Source of the DNA: DAIDKA01 sp035487155
Lineage (GTDB): Bacteria; Pseudomonadota; Gammaproteobacteria; Steroidobacterales; Steroidobacteraceae
NCBI GenBank assembly: GCA_035487155.1
Contig: DATHMK010000093.1
Coordinates: forward strand, 1 to 64,000
DNA length: 64,000 nucleotides
Direction of reading: 5' to 3'
Shown: in pieces, positions 16,834 to 25,019 of the stretch
How the letters are laid out: each line of letters begins with the position of its first letter
Position numbering within the stretch: position 1 is the first letter of the stretch
The notes under the pieces: generated by a model
Databases searched by the model: none
What the model was told of the DNA's origin: nothing
What the model saw: the letters and a program-made list of their open reading frames with translations, nothing else
Position numbers and translations under genes: made by a program

Positions 16834-19800
16834 ATGAAGTCCATACAAGACCTGCTGGTCACAGCGACATTGACGGTTGCGGGTGCGCTGGGTGTCGCGA
16901 ATGCCATCGCTGCGGACACCTTGGCAGAAGCCTTTGCATCACCGCCGGCGAGCGCCAAGCCCTTCGTATGGTGGCACTGGATGAACGGCAACATCACACA
17001 GGAGGGCATTACGCATGACCTTGAGTGGATGAACCGCATCGGCATCGGTGGCGTCCAGAACTTTGACGCCGCACTCGGCACGCCGCAAGTCGTCAAGGAG
17101 CGCCTGGTGTTCATGACGCCGCCATGGCGGGACGCCTTCCGCCATGCGGTGCAAACGGCCGATCGCCTGGGGCTCGAGATGAGCATTGCCGGTTCGCCCG
17201 GCTGGAGCGAATCGGGCGGCCCATGGGTCAAACCCGAGCAGGCGATGAAGAAGCTCGTGTGGTCCGAAACCCGAGTCACCGGCGGGCAGCGCTTCCACGG
17301 CCCGCTGCCCTCGCCGCCGGGCATTGCCGGCCGCTATCAGGATCAGCCTCTCGGCGCCGGCATCACCGACGACGCTGGCGTCCCTGCGCCGGATTTTTAT
17401 CGCGATGTCGCCGTCATTGCCTTCGCCGTGCCGGCCGTGGATGCCGCGCCGCTGCAGGCAGTCATCACTTCGAGCGCAGGACCGATCGATGCGACCCTGC
17501 TCAGCGATGGTCACCTGGTCAAGGGCGTGGCGCTGCCGTTTCCGAAGAATGGAACGGCAGCCTGGCTCCTATGGGATCTGGGTCGCCCCCGGGCCATACG
17601 TGGCCTGACACTCGCCTTCGGCGGAACGCCGCAGCTGGACTTCCTGATTGATACCGCGCGTCTACAGGCCGAACTGCAGGCCAGCGCTGACGCCGTCACC
17701 TTCCGCAGCATCGCAAGGCTGAACGACTCGGCGGTTGGCGAGCGGACGATTGCCTTCAACCCGGTCACGGCACGCTATTTTCGCCTGCAGCTGCCGACCC
17801 CGCCGCCTTCGAGGATGCCATTCGCTCTTCCAGGAATGATCGTTCCCAGCGCAACAGAACAGATCATCACCGAAGCCGCGCTGCACCTGGCCCCACGGGT
17901 CAATCGCGCGGAGGAAAAGGCGGCCTTCTTCGTTGGCACCGGCCTTGATACCTCTCCGACCCCCGATGCGAACGCTGCGGACGTCATCGCCGGCACCACC
18001 GTCATTGACCTGACTTCGCGAATGCAGCCCGACGGCTCGCTCGACTGGACGCCGCCTAAGGGCACCTGGACCGTATTGCGGTTCGGTTATTCCCTGATTG
18101 GTGTCACGAACCATCCGGCCTCACCCGAGGGCACCGGCCTGGAGGTCGACAAGCTCAGTCGCGAACACGTCAAGGCGTATCTGGAGACCTATCTGGACCG
18201 CTACGCCGCCTTCCTGGGACCGGAACTGATGGGCGCCCGTGGCCTTCGCGGCATGGTGAATGACAGCTGGGAGGCAGGTGCGCAGAACTGGACAGAGGCA
18301 CTGCCCCGGGAGTTCCAGGCGCGGCGCGGCTACGCCATGACACGGTGGCTGCCCGTGCTCACCGGCCGCATCGTCGACAGTGCCGCCTCCAGCGATGCAT
18401 TTCTATGGGATTTCCGCCGCACCCTGGGCGAACTGCTTACCGAGAACCACTATGGGCAACTCGATGCCATCCTGAAAGCGCGCGGCATGGTCCACTATGT
18501 CGAATCGCACGAGACCGGCCGCGCCTTCATCGGTGACGGGATGGACGTCAAGCGTACCGCCACGGTGCCGATGAGCGCGACCTGGGTCAGCGGCAACAAC
18601 CCTCCGGCAAGCTACGACTCTGATGTCCGTGAGTCAGCCTCCGTTGCGCACCTTTATGGCCAGAATCTGGTCGCGGCGGAGTCCCTGACGACGTCGGGAC
18701 CCGCGTTTGGGTATGCGCCGGCGGATCTGAAAGCTACTGCCGATCGCATGCTTTCGAACGGCCTTAACCGCTTCGTCATACATACCTCCGTCCACCAGCC
18801 CCTCGACGACAAGGCACCCGGATTCACGCTCGGGCCTTTTGGCCAGTATTTCACGCGCCAGGAAACCTGGGCGGAACAGGCCCGGCCCTGGATCTCCTAC
18901 CTGGCGCGCAGCGCCTTCCTGCTACAGCAGGGACATTTTGTCGCGGACATCCTCTACTACTATGGGGAGGACTCGAACATCACGGCGCTGTACGGTGCTG
19001 GTCTGCCGAGCGTGCCTGCGGGCTACGCCTATGATTTCGCGAACCCGCATGCCCTGACTCTGCTGCATGTGCAGGATGGTGACCTCACGACAGCCAGTGG
19101 CATGCGTTACCGTGTGCTCGCACTTGATCCACGTACGCGTTGGATGTCACTGGATGTATTGCGGCGTATCGCATCTCTAGCCGGCGACGGCGCGACCATC
19201 GTGGGCGACAAGCCGCAGAACACACCCAGCCTCGCGGACGACGCTTCCGAGTTCCACCGGCTTGCGGACGCTGTCTGGGGCGCCGGCGATGCCGCAGGGA
19301 CGCACATCTACGGCAAGGGACGGGCGATTCGTGCCGCAACGCTGGCGGACGCCATCACCATGCTGGGCATCGCGCCGGACTTCACCTATTCAGTACCTGC
19401 ATCGGATACGCCGCTGGTCTACGTGCATCGACGCCTCGATGACGGCGATCTGTACTACCTCAGCAGCCGCAAGGCCGCGGCCGTCAACCTGGAGGCAAGC
19501 TTCCGTGTCGTCGGCAAGGCACCCGAACTTTGGTACGCCGATACGGGCCGCCGCGTGCCTGCGAGCTATCGTATCGAAGCTGGCCGCACGATCGTAACGC
19601 TGCCGCTCGAGGCACGGGATGCGGTATTCGTCGTCTTCCGGCAGCCGGCCACGCAGACGGAACGTCGTTTGCCGGTTCCGGCACAGAGGGTCGTCGCAAG
19701 CCTGGAGGGTCCCTGGCAGCTGACCTTTCAGTCGGGTCGCGGCGCACCATCCTCGGCAGTATTGCCGCAGCTGGCGTCCTGGACGAAGAACGCGGACCCG

Positions 19801-20190
19801 GGCATCAGGTACTTCTCCGGGACCGCGGTCTACCACCAGAGACTTGCTGTTCAGGGTGCGTGGCTCACAGCCGATTCGCGAGTCGACCTTGATCTCGGGG
19901 CCGTCAAGAGCCTAGCCGAGGTCGTGGTGAATGGTCGTTCGGTGGGCATACTGTGGAAAGCGCCCTACCGCATCGACCTCACCGACGCCGTCAAGGTTGG
20001 CGCCAATGATCTCGAGATCCGTGTGACGAACCTGTGGCCCAACCGGATGATCGGCGACAAACAGCCGGGCGCCTCGAAGATCACCTTCGCGACACTGGAT
20101 CCCTACACGGCGGATTCACCGCTGCTCGAGTCCGGACTTCTCGGGCCGGTTCGTATCCTGACGTCGAGACTCACGATCCATGAGAAGTAG
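16834..20190 (+). CDS. Exported GH106-type glycoside hydrolase (alpha-L-rhamnosidase family)
   Basis: 1118 aa, secreted. The signal peptide ends near VANAIAADT. The catalytic part begins FVWWHWMNGNITQEGITHDL, characteristic of GH106 enzymes, which release alpha-L-rhamnose from pectin or glycosides. Nearby sequence blocks IAGSPGWSESGGPWVKPEQA and EGTGLEVDKLS also fit. The C-terminus is a beta-sandwich carbohydrate-binding domain (VDLDLGAVKSLAEVVVNGRS, LWKAPYRIDLT). The ATG at 16834 is preceded by GGGGAAAC. It is far larger than any other gene in the array region. The 288 bp upstream holds no convincing gene. It is probably chromosomal DNA inserted in the array, though an oversized cassette cannot be excluded. 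Confidence 0.85.
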   Translation: MKSIQDLLVTATLTVAGALGVANAIAADTLAEAFASPPASAKPFVWWHWMNGNITQEGITHDLEWMNRIGIGGVQNFDAALGTPQVVKERLVFMTPPWRDAFRHAVQTADRLGLEMSIAGSPGWSESGGPWVKPEQAMKKLVWSETRVTGGQRFHGPLPSPPGIAGRYQDQPLGAGITDDAGVPAPDFYRDVAVIAFAVPAVDAAPLQAVITSSAGPIDATLLSDGHLVKGVALPFPKNGTAAWLLWDLGRPRAIRGLTLAFGGTPQLDFLIDTARLQAELQASADAVTFRSIARLNDSAVGERTIAFNPVTARYFRLQLPTPPPSRMPFALPGMIVPSATEQIITEAALHLAPRVNRAEEKAAFFVGTGLDTSPTPDANAADVIAGTTVIDLTSRMQPDGSLDWTPPKGTWTVLRFGYSLIGVTNHPASPEGTGLEVDKLSREHVKAYLETYLDRYAAFLGPELMGARGLRGMVNDSWEAGAQNWTEALPREFQARRGYAMTRWLPVLTGRIVDSAASSDAFLWDFRRTLGELLTENHYGQLDAILKARGMVHYVESHETGRAFIGDGMDVKRTATVPMSATWVSGNNPPASYDSDVRESASVAHLYGQNLVAAESLTTSGPAFGYAPADLKATADRMLSNGLNRFVIHTSVHQPLDDKAPGFTLGPFGQYFTRQETWAEQARPWISYLARSAFLLQQGHFVADILYYYGEDSNITALYGAGLPSVPAGYAYDFANPHALTLLHVQDGDLTTASGMRYRVLALDPRTRWMSLDVLRRIASLAGDGATIVGDKPQNTPSLADDASEFHRLADAVWGAGDAAGTHIYGKGRAIRAATLADAITMLGIAPDFTYSVPASDTPLVYVHRRLDDGDLYYLSSRKAAAVNLEASFRVVGKAPELWYADTGRRVPASYRIEAGRTIVTLPLEARDAVFVVFRQPATQTERRLPVPAQRVVASLEGPWQLTFQSGRGAPSSAVLPQLASWTKNADPGIRYFSGTAVYHQRLAVQGAWLTADSRVDLDLGAVKSLAEVVVNGRSVGILWKAPYRIDLTDAVKVGANDLEIRVTNLWPNRMIGDKQPGASKITFATLDPYTADSPLLESGLLGPVRILTSRLTIHEK

Positions 20191-20391
20191 TCCGGCTGCA
20201 GGTCCCTGGCCTCGGTCAACTCTTGACCGCGGGCACGAATGACCCGACTTGCCACACTGTCGCTGATCGTTTTGCCGATTTCGCTAGCCCCTGCGCTACG
20301 AAAACCAGACAAGGCGTTCTGGTGGGATGAAGTGACCCGTACAAGTGTGACGCGAGTGCTCAGCTAACGGGCGTTGGAAGGTCCAGAACAT

Positions 20392-21027
20392 ATGCCGACA
20401 CTATCAGCCGTTCTGTCATTCGCCGTTGTCGCCTTCCTCATGGCGCTTTCGCCAGGACCTAATCTGCTGTACCTGGCCTCCAGGTCCATTTGTCAGGGTA
20501 AGGCCGCCGGGTTTGCATCCCTCGCAGGTGTCTGTACCGGTATGCTTGTCTACATGCTGGCGACGGCTGCTGGTTTATCCGGGCTCTTTACTGCCGTGCC
20601 CATCGCCTACGCCGCAGTCCGATGGGCGGGCGCGGCCTACCTGCTTTGGCTCGCCTATAGGGTGATAACGACCCGGTCGTCATCGTCGATTTCAACGGCA
20701 CTCCCTTTTGAAGGGGCAAGCCGGCTCTATCGTCGAGGTCTACTGACCTGCTTGCTCAATCCCAAGATTGTCGTTACGTACAGCGCCTTACTGCCCCAGT
20801 TCCTGGATCCCGCGTCGGGCCATATATTGGGCCAGACCATTGTGCTCGGACTAGTGCAAATATTCACTGCAGCGGGCGCCCATTCTATCGTCATCGTTTC
20901 GGCGGCGGCTGTGGCGTCATTGGCCGCAAAACATCGTGCCTTCGCCAAAGCTCAACGGTACCTGCTTGGTTCAGTTCTAGCGGCACTGGCGCTGCGCCTG
21001 GCAGCCGAGCGACGCAGTGCCGTCTGA
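20392..21027 (+). CDS. LysE/RhtB-family amino-acid exporter
   Basis: 211 aa inner-membrane exporter with about six hydrophobic helices and the family signature FLMALSPGPNLLYLASRSI at the start. These proteins export amino acids or homoserine lactones by proton antiport; the substrate here is unknown. The ATG at 20392 fits the family start; the TTG at 20374 would add six residues. Its stop TGA lies within R'' of attC 13, which marks it as a cassette gene. Upstream, CTCAGCTAACGGGCGTTGGAA (20359-20379, one base degenerate at several points) may be the remains of a site's right end. The 201 bp before the gene contains nothing else. Confidence 0.88.
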   Translation: MPTLSAVLSFAVVAFLMALSPGPNLLYLASRSICQGKAAGFASLAGVCTGMLVYMLATAAGLSGLFTAVPIAYAAVRWAGAAYLLWLAYRVITTRSSSSISTALPFEGASRLYRRGLLTCLLNPKIVVTYSALLPQFLDPASGHILGQTIVLGLVQIFTAAGAHSIVIVSAAAVASLAAKHRAFAKAQRYLLGSVLAALALRLAAERRSAV

Positions 21028-21129
21028 CATTCGTTGGCGCGAACCGCTCAGGTGCACTGTCACACTTCCTTTCACCACGACTCCCCGGTGGCCAGGTGCG
21101 CGTGCGACCGCTCAACTCTGGCATTAGCC
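21022..21129 (+). repeat. attC site 13
   Basis: 108 bp. R'' GTCTGAC at 21022-21028 and R' ATTAGCC at 21123-21129. Left arm GTTGGCGCGAACCGCTCAGG; right arm GCGTGCGACCGCTCAACTCT. Confidence 0.88.
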
Positions 21130-21134
21130 CTGCT

Positions 21135-21608
21135 ATGACCATCTGGACCCCATTTGGTATGCCATACGAAATACATGCAGGTCGAGAACTGAAATTCATG
21201 CTCCGTCGCGGCAAGCCTCCTGCGCACTTTTGCGGTGGCTATCCACCCGAGCCAGAAGCGGAGATCATTCCACGCGCCGCCTTTGCGCCTTACGTCAGGG
21301 ACGGTAGTTTCGAGATGTGCGCTTTCGTCGAACCCCTCCTACAGCCTATTCCTGAGGCGCCCCAGATGCGCGCAACGATCCAAGTAATCCACGCTGCTCG
21401 TTCTGAGACCTGGCGCATTGATGCCTATGTAGGCATGCAGGCTGAAGCTGCGAAACTCGGATCGCGTGAGCGCCTCGAGCGGCGTCAAGAAAGCCTGTTG
21501 GGCTACACTGATGCAGAAAACGACCCGCACATCGAGCACATGTTGAGTGCTCCCCATGCCGGCGCTTTCCCGTGGCTCGGGCGTCTGATGCGGGAGCGAC
21601 ATAAATGA
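21135..21608 (+). CDS. Cassette 13: hypothetical soluble protein
   Basis: 157 aa, no membrane segment or signal peptide, so probably cytoplasmic. Visible features are KFMLRRGKPPAHFCGGYPPE, EMCAFVEPLLQPIPEAPQM, and a charged region RERLERRQESLLGYTDAEND. No family recognised. The ATG at 21135 lies 6 bp after attC 13, with part of the R' box in the ribosome-site position. It ends 9 bp before the short attC 14. Confidence 0.6.
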   Translation: MTIWTPFGMPYEIHAGRELKFMLRRGKPPAHFCGGYPPEPEAEIIPRAAFAPYVRDGSFEMCAFVEPLLQPIPEAPQMRATIQVIHAARSETWRIDAYVGMQAEAAKLGSRERLERRQESLLGYTDAENDPHIEHMLSAPHAGAFPWLGRLMRERHK

Positions 21609-21617
21609 CGGCGGCAA

Positions 21618-21664
21618 GTTTAACGTCGTTGGAGCGGACGGGCCGCTCTACTGGGACGTTAGAC
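21618..21664 (+). repeat. attC site 14, unusually short
   Basis: 47 bp. R'' GTTTAAC at 21618-21624 and R' GTTAGAC at 21658-21664. The arms GTTGGAGCGGACGGGCC and GGCCGCTCTACTGGGAC pair with almost no loop. It looks like a 108-bp site that lost its central part, but the folding determinants remain. Confidence 0.78.
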
Positions 21665-21717
21665 TCACAACCGGGGATCTGGAGACTACTTGCCGCGGTT
21701 GGTTTATCCTCTGACTA

Positions 21718-22023
21718 ATGGGCACCAGGCACCATTGGCGGGTCTTCCTTGCATGCCCGGATATGGCCATGGCCACACCCGTCGCGGAGTATCTGTCCCG
21801 GCACGATTGCCCGGCATATGTCTTCCCATTGCCTCCAAGCTTCAAGGTGCTGGTGCCGACAGCAGCCGTCCTGGTACCGGTCGAGTTTCTGCACCGCGCG
21901 CAGCACATTTGGCGCAGCGCCGATATCCTTGGTGATCTAACTCAAGGAGAACCCGAGTGCCTCGCCACAGGCAGACTCCCCGGCGAGTTCCTTGAACCAC
22001 ACGCGCATGAAGATGCGGCCTAA
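21718..22023 (+). CDS. Cassette 14: hypothetical small protein
   Basis: 101 aa, soluble, no signal peptide. The N-terminal WRVFLACPDMAMATPVAEYLSR and the middle FKVLVPTAAVLVPVEFLHRA suggest an alternating alpha/beta domain. No family recognised. Stop TAA (22021-22023) is in R'' GCCTAAC of attC 15. The 53 bp before the ATG contains no other start. Confidence 0.55.
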   Translation: MGTRHHWRVFLACPDMAMATPVAEYLSRHDCPAYVFPLPPSFKVLVPTAAVLVPVEFLHRAQHIWRSADILGDLTQGEPECLATGRLPGEFLEPHAHEDAA

Positions 22024-22092
22024 CCTTCCATCGAGCGAGCGCGCCATGAGCACAATGATCGGGTGCCGCGTCCACTCCCTTTGGCCTTAGAC
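22018..22092 (+). repeat. attC site 15
   Basis: 75 bp. R'' GCCTAAC at 22018-22024 and R' CTTAGAC at 22086-22092. Left arm CATCGAGCGAGCGCGCCATG; right arm GTGCCGCGTCCACTCCCTTT. Confidence 0.8.
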
Positions 22093-22103
22093 CGCTGCGA
22101 ACC

Positions 22104-22505
22104 ATGGTGCGCCTGCCCTTTCCGTTGGGATACATGTCCGAGCTTGCTCCAGGCAAGATAGTGTTGTGGTGCTACTTCATTTGGTATTTAGTCACGGTTG
22201 CGGCCCATTTCGACGCGTCTCCCGGGCTTTGGCTCAGCTCACTGGGAATTAGCGGCATCGTTGGCTGTGGCCTATTGCTGAGCGTCCAAAATCGGGGCTC
22301 GCATAAGCCGAGCGGCTGGCAGACATTCCGGCTGTTTCTCATGCCATTCTGCGTTTCGAGCTTTTCTGCACTGATCAAGGGTCAAGGATACTTTCTGGTA
22401 TTGCCACCGCAGACGCTGGACTTGTGCCTGTCAATTTCGCTGTGCGTTGCCTTTGTATTAATTGTTCTCGGGCTGAAGAGCATTCAGCGACGGGAGCGAG
22501 CCTGA
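22104..22505 (+). CDS. Cassette 15: four-helix membrane protein
   Basis: 133 aa with hydrophobic segments at about 18-36, 41-61, 74-92 and 103-124, so an integral inner-membrane protein. A basic C-terminus (KSIQRRERA) is predicted cytoplasmic. No family recognised. The ATG at 22104 is 12 bp after attC 15. The stop TGA is inside the R'' of attC 16. Confidence 0.65.
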   Translation: MVRLPFPLGYMSELAPGKIVLWCYFIWYLVTVAAHFDASPGLWLSSLGISGIVGCGLLLSVQNRGSHKPSGWQTFRLFLMPFCVSSFSALIKGQGYFLVLPPQTLDLCLSISLCVAFVLIVLGLKSIQRRERA

Positions 22506-22561
22506 GAACGGTTTCGCTCAACTTCAGGCGCCTGCCGCGCCACTGAACTCTGGCGTCAGAT
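22500..22561 (+). repeat. attC site 16, degenerate
   Basis: 62 bp. R'' GCCTGAG (22500-22506) followed by AAC, and R' GTCAGAT at 22555-22561. The right arm TGCCGCGCCACTGAACTCTG is recognisable and the left arm is shortened. Confidence 0.65.
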
Positions 22562-22575
22562 TTTTAGGGGCCATT

Positions 22576-23019
22576 TTGACAACTCAGCCATATCTGAATC
22601 CGACGCAGGAACAAGGGCAGGCCTTCTTCAGTCGCAACATCATCGGCAGTGTCGTAATGCTGAACCTGCTTCGATTCCGAACCGTTGCCGACTATTCCGC
22701 CGAGCCGGCATTGATGCCCAGGTGGCCTATATCTGGTGAGGAGGCGTACCGCCTATACATGGAGCATACCCTGCCATATCTCCAGGCTTCGGGCGGCGAG
22801 TTACTATTCTATGGCCGCGGCGGCGACTTTCTCATTGGTCCAGCCGATGAGCGCTGGGATGCAGCAATGCTCGTCCGACAAACGAGCATCGCATCATTCT
22901 TGTCGTTCGCTTCGAACCGGGACTATCTTGCCGGCATCGGACACCGCACGGCGGCGCTGGAAGATTCGCGTTTGCTCCCATTGATCAGTGCGCAGACCCA
23001 GCATGTGCTCGACTTGTAA
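22576..23019 (+). CDS. Cassette 16: DUF1330-like protein
   Basis: 147 aa resembling DUF1330/dabb-type proteins. Signature-like SVVMLNLLRFRTVADYS, then GEEAYRLYMEHTLPYLQASG, GRGGDFLIGPADERWDAAML and a C-terminal FLSFASNRDYLAGIGHRTAA. Small ferredoxin-like fold, function unknown. I take the TTG at 22576 because no ATG or GTG is available near the site, and AGGGG lies just upstream. Confidence 0.7.
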   Translation: MTTQPYLNPTQEQGQAFFSRNIIGSVVMLNLLRFRTVADYSAEPALMPRWPISGEEAYRLYMEHTLPYLQASGGELLFYGRGGDFLIGPADERWDAAMLVRQTSIASFLSFASNRDYLAGIGHRTAALEDSRLLPLISAQTQHVLDL

Positions 23020-23060
23020 GGTCAGGGCGCACCGCCCAGCCTTGATGTTTGGCGTCCAGC
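23014..23060 (+). repeat. attC-like site 17, degenerate
   Basis: About 47 bp. Stop codon TAA of the previous gene, hairpin GGGCGcacCGCCC, then GTTTGGCGTCCAGC with R' GTCCAGC at 23054-23060. Position and right end fit an eroded site. Confidence 0.45.
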
Positions 23061-23061
23061 C

Positions 23062-23466
23062 GTGCGCATAGAGCACGTCGCGCTGTGGACCGGGGACCTC
23101 GCCAGATTGGAGAGATTCTACTGCTGCTATTTTGGCGCCAAGGCCGGCCCTCGCTATGTCAATGCGGCAAAAGGCTTCGAATCCTGTTTCCTCAGCTTCA
23201 CCGATGGCGCTCGCCTTGAAATCATGACGACCGTTTCGCTATCGCTATCAGCCCGACATTCCGCAACCCAGACCTTAGGCTTGGCCCATTTCGCCGTTGC
23301 CGTGGGCTCCGCTCAACAAGTGGATGAACTGGCTCGAAGAATGCGTGATGAGGGCATTACAATCCTCGACGGGCCGCGCCGCACCGGCGATGGCTACTAT
23401 GAGGCGGTGACGCTTGACCCTGACGGCAATCGCGTCGAGATATGCTCAACCGGGGACAAGAACTAG
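23062..23466 (+). CDS. Cassette 17: VOC/glyoxalase-fold protein
   Basis: 134 aa single-chain vicinal oxygen chelate protein. Pattern: IEHVALWTGDLARLERFYCC, later LGLAHFAVAVGSAQQVDEL and the end DPDGNRVEICST. Putative metal ligands are His5 and the late Glu of RVEI, as in glyoxalase I, fosfomycin-resistance and dioxygenase relatives. The substrate cannot be read. GTG at 23062 begins 1 bp after the decayed attC 17. The second VOC gene follows 15 bp later with no site between them. Confidence 0.85.
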   Translation: MRIEHVALWTGDLARLERFYCCYFGAKAGPRYVNAAKGFESCFLSFTDGARLEIMTTVSLSLSARHSATQTLGLAHFAVAVGSAQQVDELARRMRDEGITILDGPRRTGDGYYEAVTLDPDGNRVEICSTGDKN

Positions 23467-23481
23467 CCCCTCGGAAATTCC

Positions 23482-23868
23482 ATGAAGCGAGTCACTGGCA
23501 TCGGGGGCATCTTCTTCAAGGCCAAGGATGCTCCGGGCCTACAGGCCTGGTACCAGCGACACCTGGGAATTGATGTGCAGGAATGGGGTGGCACGGCATT
23601 CAAATGGACCGACGGCAACGATAAGCCGGTTGCCGGAACTACCGCCTGGAGCATCGTTGCGACGCCAAGTGAGCACTTGGCACCCAGCACTGCGTCTTTC
23701 ATGGTGAACTACCGGGTAGAGGATCTCCCTTCTCTGCTTAGAGTCCTGCGCGAAGAAGGCTGCAACGTTCTGGAAAAGACTGACGACTCCGAGTACGGAA
23801 AGTTTGGTTGGGTCATCGATCCGGAAGGCAACAAAGTGGAACTTTGGCAGCCGCCAGATGGCCAATGA
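23482..23868 (+). CDS. Cassette 18: VOC-family protein
   Basis: 128 aa VOC protein. It starts VTGIGGIFFKAKDAPGLQAW and continues YQRHLGIDVQEWGG; the second module is VEDLPSLLRVLREEGCNVL and ends WVIDPEGNKVELWQPP. Distinct in sequence from the preceding VOC protein, so not a recent tandem copy. No attC separates it from its neighbours, which suggests that sites have decayed or that several genes travel together. Confidence 0.85.
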   Translation: MKRVTGIGGIFFKAKDAPGLQAWYQRHLGIDVQEWGGTAFKWTDGNDKPVAGTTAWSIVATPSEHLAPSTASFMVNYRVEDLPSLLRVLREEGCNVLEKTDDSEYGKFGWVIDPEGNKVELWQPPDGQ

Positions 23869-23874
23869 TCAGTT

Positions 23875-24219
23875 ATGTCCTTTGAAGCCGCTTCAGGTTT
23901 GGCCCAGGTACTCGGCGTCCTGCTCATGCTTTTGTGGCTGCTGTTACCCATTGACGCAGCGCTCTCAATCCGCCGCCGCAGGCGCAATAGACCTGGTTCC
24001 AGCTGTTGGTTTGCATATCTGGCCATTCTTGGATGGGCCGCTACCCTGGTCGCTTTTCTCGTCCTGTTCGTCTCCGGGCGCTGGTACGGTGAGAACGGGC
24101 CGGCTCCTCAACAGGCCGACATCGAGGCAATGGCGCTACTGGTCGTCCTGATCGTCATTCACCTGTTGCTGATAGCCGCTGGTGGTGTGGAACATGGAAA
24201 GGCGAATGCGGCCCGGTGA
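23875..24219 (+). CDS. Small membrane protein
   Basis: 114 aa with three hydrophobic segments (about 9-28, 43-66, 84-104) separated by RRRRRNR, so an integral inner-membrane protein with a strongly basic cytoplasmic loop. No family recognised. Six bp after the VOC gene, and its end overlaps the next gene by 14 bp, so these are probably co-translated. Confidence 0.65.
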   Translation: MSFEAASGLAQVLGVLLMLLWLLLPIDAALSIRRRRRNRPGSSCWFAYLAILGWAATLVAFLVLFVSGRWYGENGPAPQQADIEAMALLVVLIVIHLLLIAAGGVEHGKANAAR

Positions 24220-24646
24220 GCGTCCACAACGGCCTGACTTTGGTTCCACCGGACTGCCCCTCTGCCCAGGATTCGCGGGGCTGCGCCCGATCACTTTCGC
24301 GCTCCTGCTCACATCCTGCCTCTCCTCCTGTGCCGATCGGACGCCGCCCATTGGGCGGGACCTCGGGTCCACCGACGCACGCTCCGATTTTGACCGACGC
24401 GTGCAGGATCGATTTCCGATTGGCTCGGACGAACAGCAACTGCTGACCGAGCTTGGGAAGGAAGGTTTCCAGGTCCGGGATGGGATTGCCATGTCGCTGC
24501 ATTATCCGCCGCCGGCCCGATTCAGATCCGCCGCGGATTACAGTGCCGATCAGTTTCTTTGCAAGTCAAGTTGGACGATTCTATGGAGTGCCGACAACGG
24601 CAGGATCACGGCCATCGCCGGCGACTTTCTGCCAATCTGTCTGTGA
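24206..24646 (+). CDS. Putative lipoprotein, unknown function
   Basis: 146 aa. A long basic/polar N-region is followed by ITFALLLTSCLSSC, a lipobox-like end (Cys near residue 42). The mature part contains SDEQQLLTELGKEGFQVRDG and a paired late Cys (FLCKSSW, LPICL). No family recognised. ATG 24206 has GGAAAGG just upstream; ATG 24194 and the frame start at 24182 are alternatives. Confidence 0.55.
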   Translation: MRPGERPQRPDFGSTGLPLCPGFAGLRPITFALLLTSCLSSCADRTPPIGRDLGSTDARSDFDRRVQDRFPIGSDEQQLLTELGKEGFQVRDGIAMSLHYPPPARFRSAADYSADQFLCKSSWTILWSADNGRITAIAGDFLPICL

Positions 24647-24691
24647 ACGCAGTTCAACTGCACGGACATCGGTGCCTCCCGGAGCCTGCTC

Positions 24692-24967
24692 ATGATCACG
24701 CTCAACAAGCGCTTCAGTGCCCAGTTGCAGATTAGCCCGAAAAAAGGCGGCTGGACCTACGTTGTGATGCCGGGCTCCGCTGAATATTTCAAGACCAGAG
24801 GTCTTGTAAAGGTCAAAGCCACGATCGATGGAATTCCGTTCCAGAGCTCATTCATGGCCCTCGGCGATGGAACCCATAAGCTGCCCATCAAGGCAGAGCT
24901 GCGCGCCAGCCTTGGCAAGGCCGCAGGAGAGCGCGTGACCATTCGCCTCCTGAAGCGAGTGAGATGA
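24692..24967 (+). CDS. DUF1905-like protein
   Basis: 91 aa resembling DUF1905. Pattern: FSAQLQISPKKGGWTYVVMP, then VKVKATIDGIPFQSSFMALG, then GTHKLPIKAELRASLGKAAG and GERVTIRLLKR. A small beta-rich domain of unknown function. ATG at 24692; the 45 bp before it holds no attC. It is followed at once by the degenerate site 18. Confidence 0.75.
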   Translation: MITLNKRFSAQLQISPKKGGWTYVVMPGSAEYFKTRGLVKVKATIDGIPFQSSFMALGDGTHKLPIKAELRASLGKAAGERVTIRLLKRVR

Positions 24968-25014
24968 TCGTTCGCCGCAGTGATGCGACACGCCGCTCGA
25001 TTTCGACGTTGGGC
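24963..25014 (+). repeat. attC-like site 18, degenerate
   Basis: 52 bp. The left part GTTCGCCGCAG can pair with the right part CGCCGCTCGATTTCGAC, and R' GTTGGGC is at 25008-25014. Last site of the array. Confidence 0.5.
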
Positions 25015-25019
25015 GCCAA

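Larger units (their letters stand above)
6652..25014 (+). mobile_element. Integron cassette array without integrase (CALIN-like)
   Basis: Eighteen attC or attC-like sites, all in one orientation, separate short plus-strand genes. Good sites begin with RYYTRAC (R'') and end with GTTRRRY (R'). They share a left arm TTCGAGCGGACGCG..GAATAAACTGCC and a right arm GGTGCCGCGCCGCTCAACTTTGGCGTTAG that can pair with it. Sites 1, 2, 6, 10, 12 and 13 are each exactly 108 bp, the homogeneity expected of a resident chromosomal array. No tyrosine recombinase and no attI are visible in the window. Non-cassette DNA interrupts at 12010-15232 and probably 16546-20391. Right-hand sites are degraded. Confidence 0.85.

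Noticed and set aside
6652..25014. Repeated TTCGAGCGGACGCG motif as a possible CRISPR array
   Set aside because: Spacing is 0.3-5 kb with genes between, the repeats are imperfect with paired arms, and no cas genes are present; it fits attC sites.
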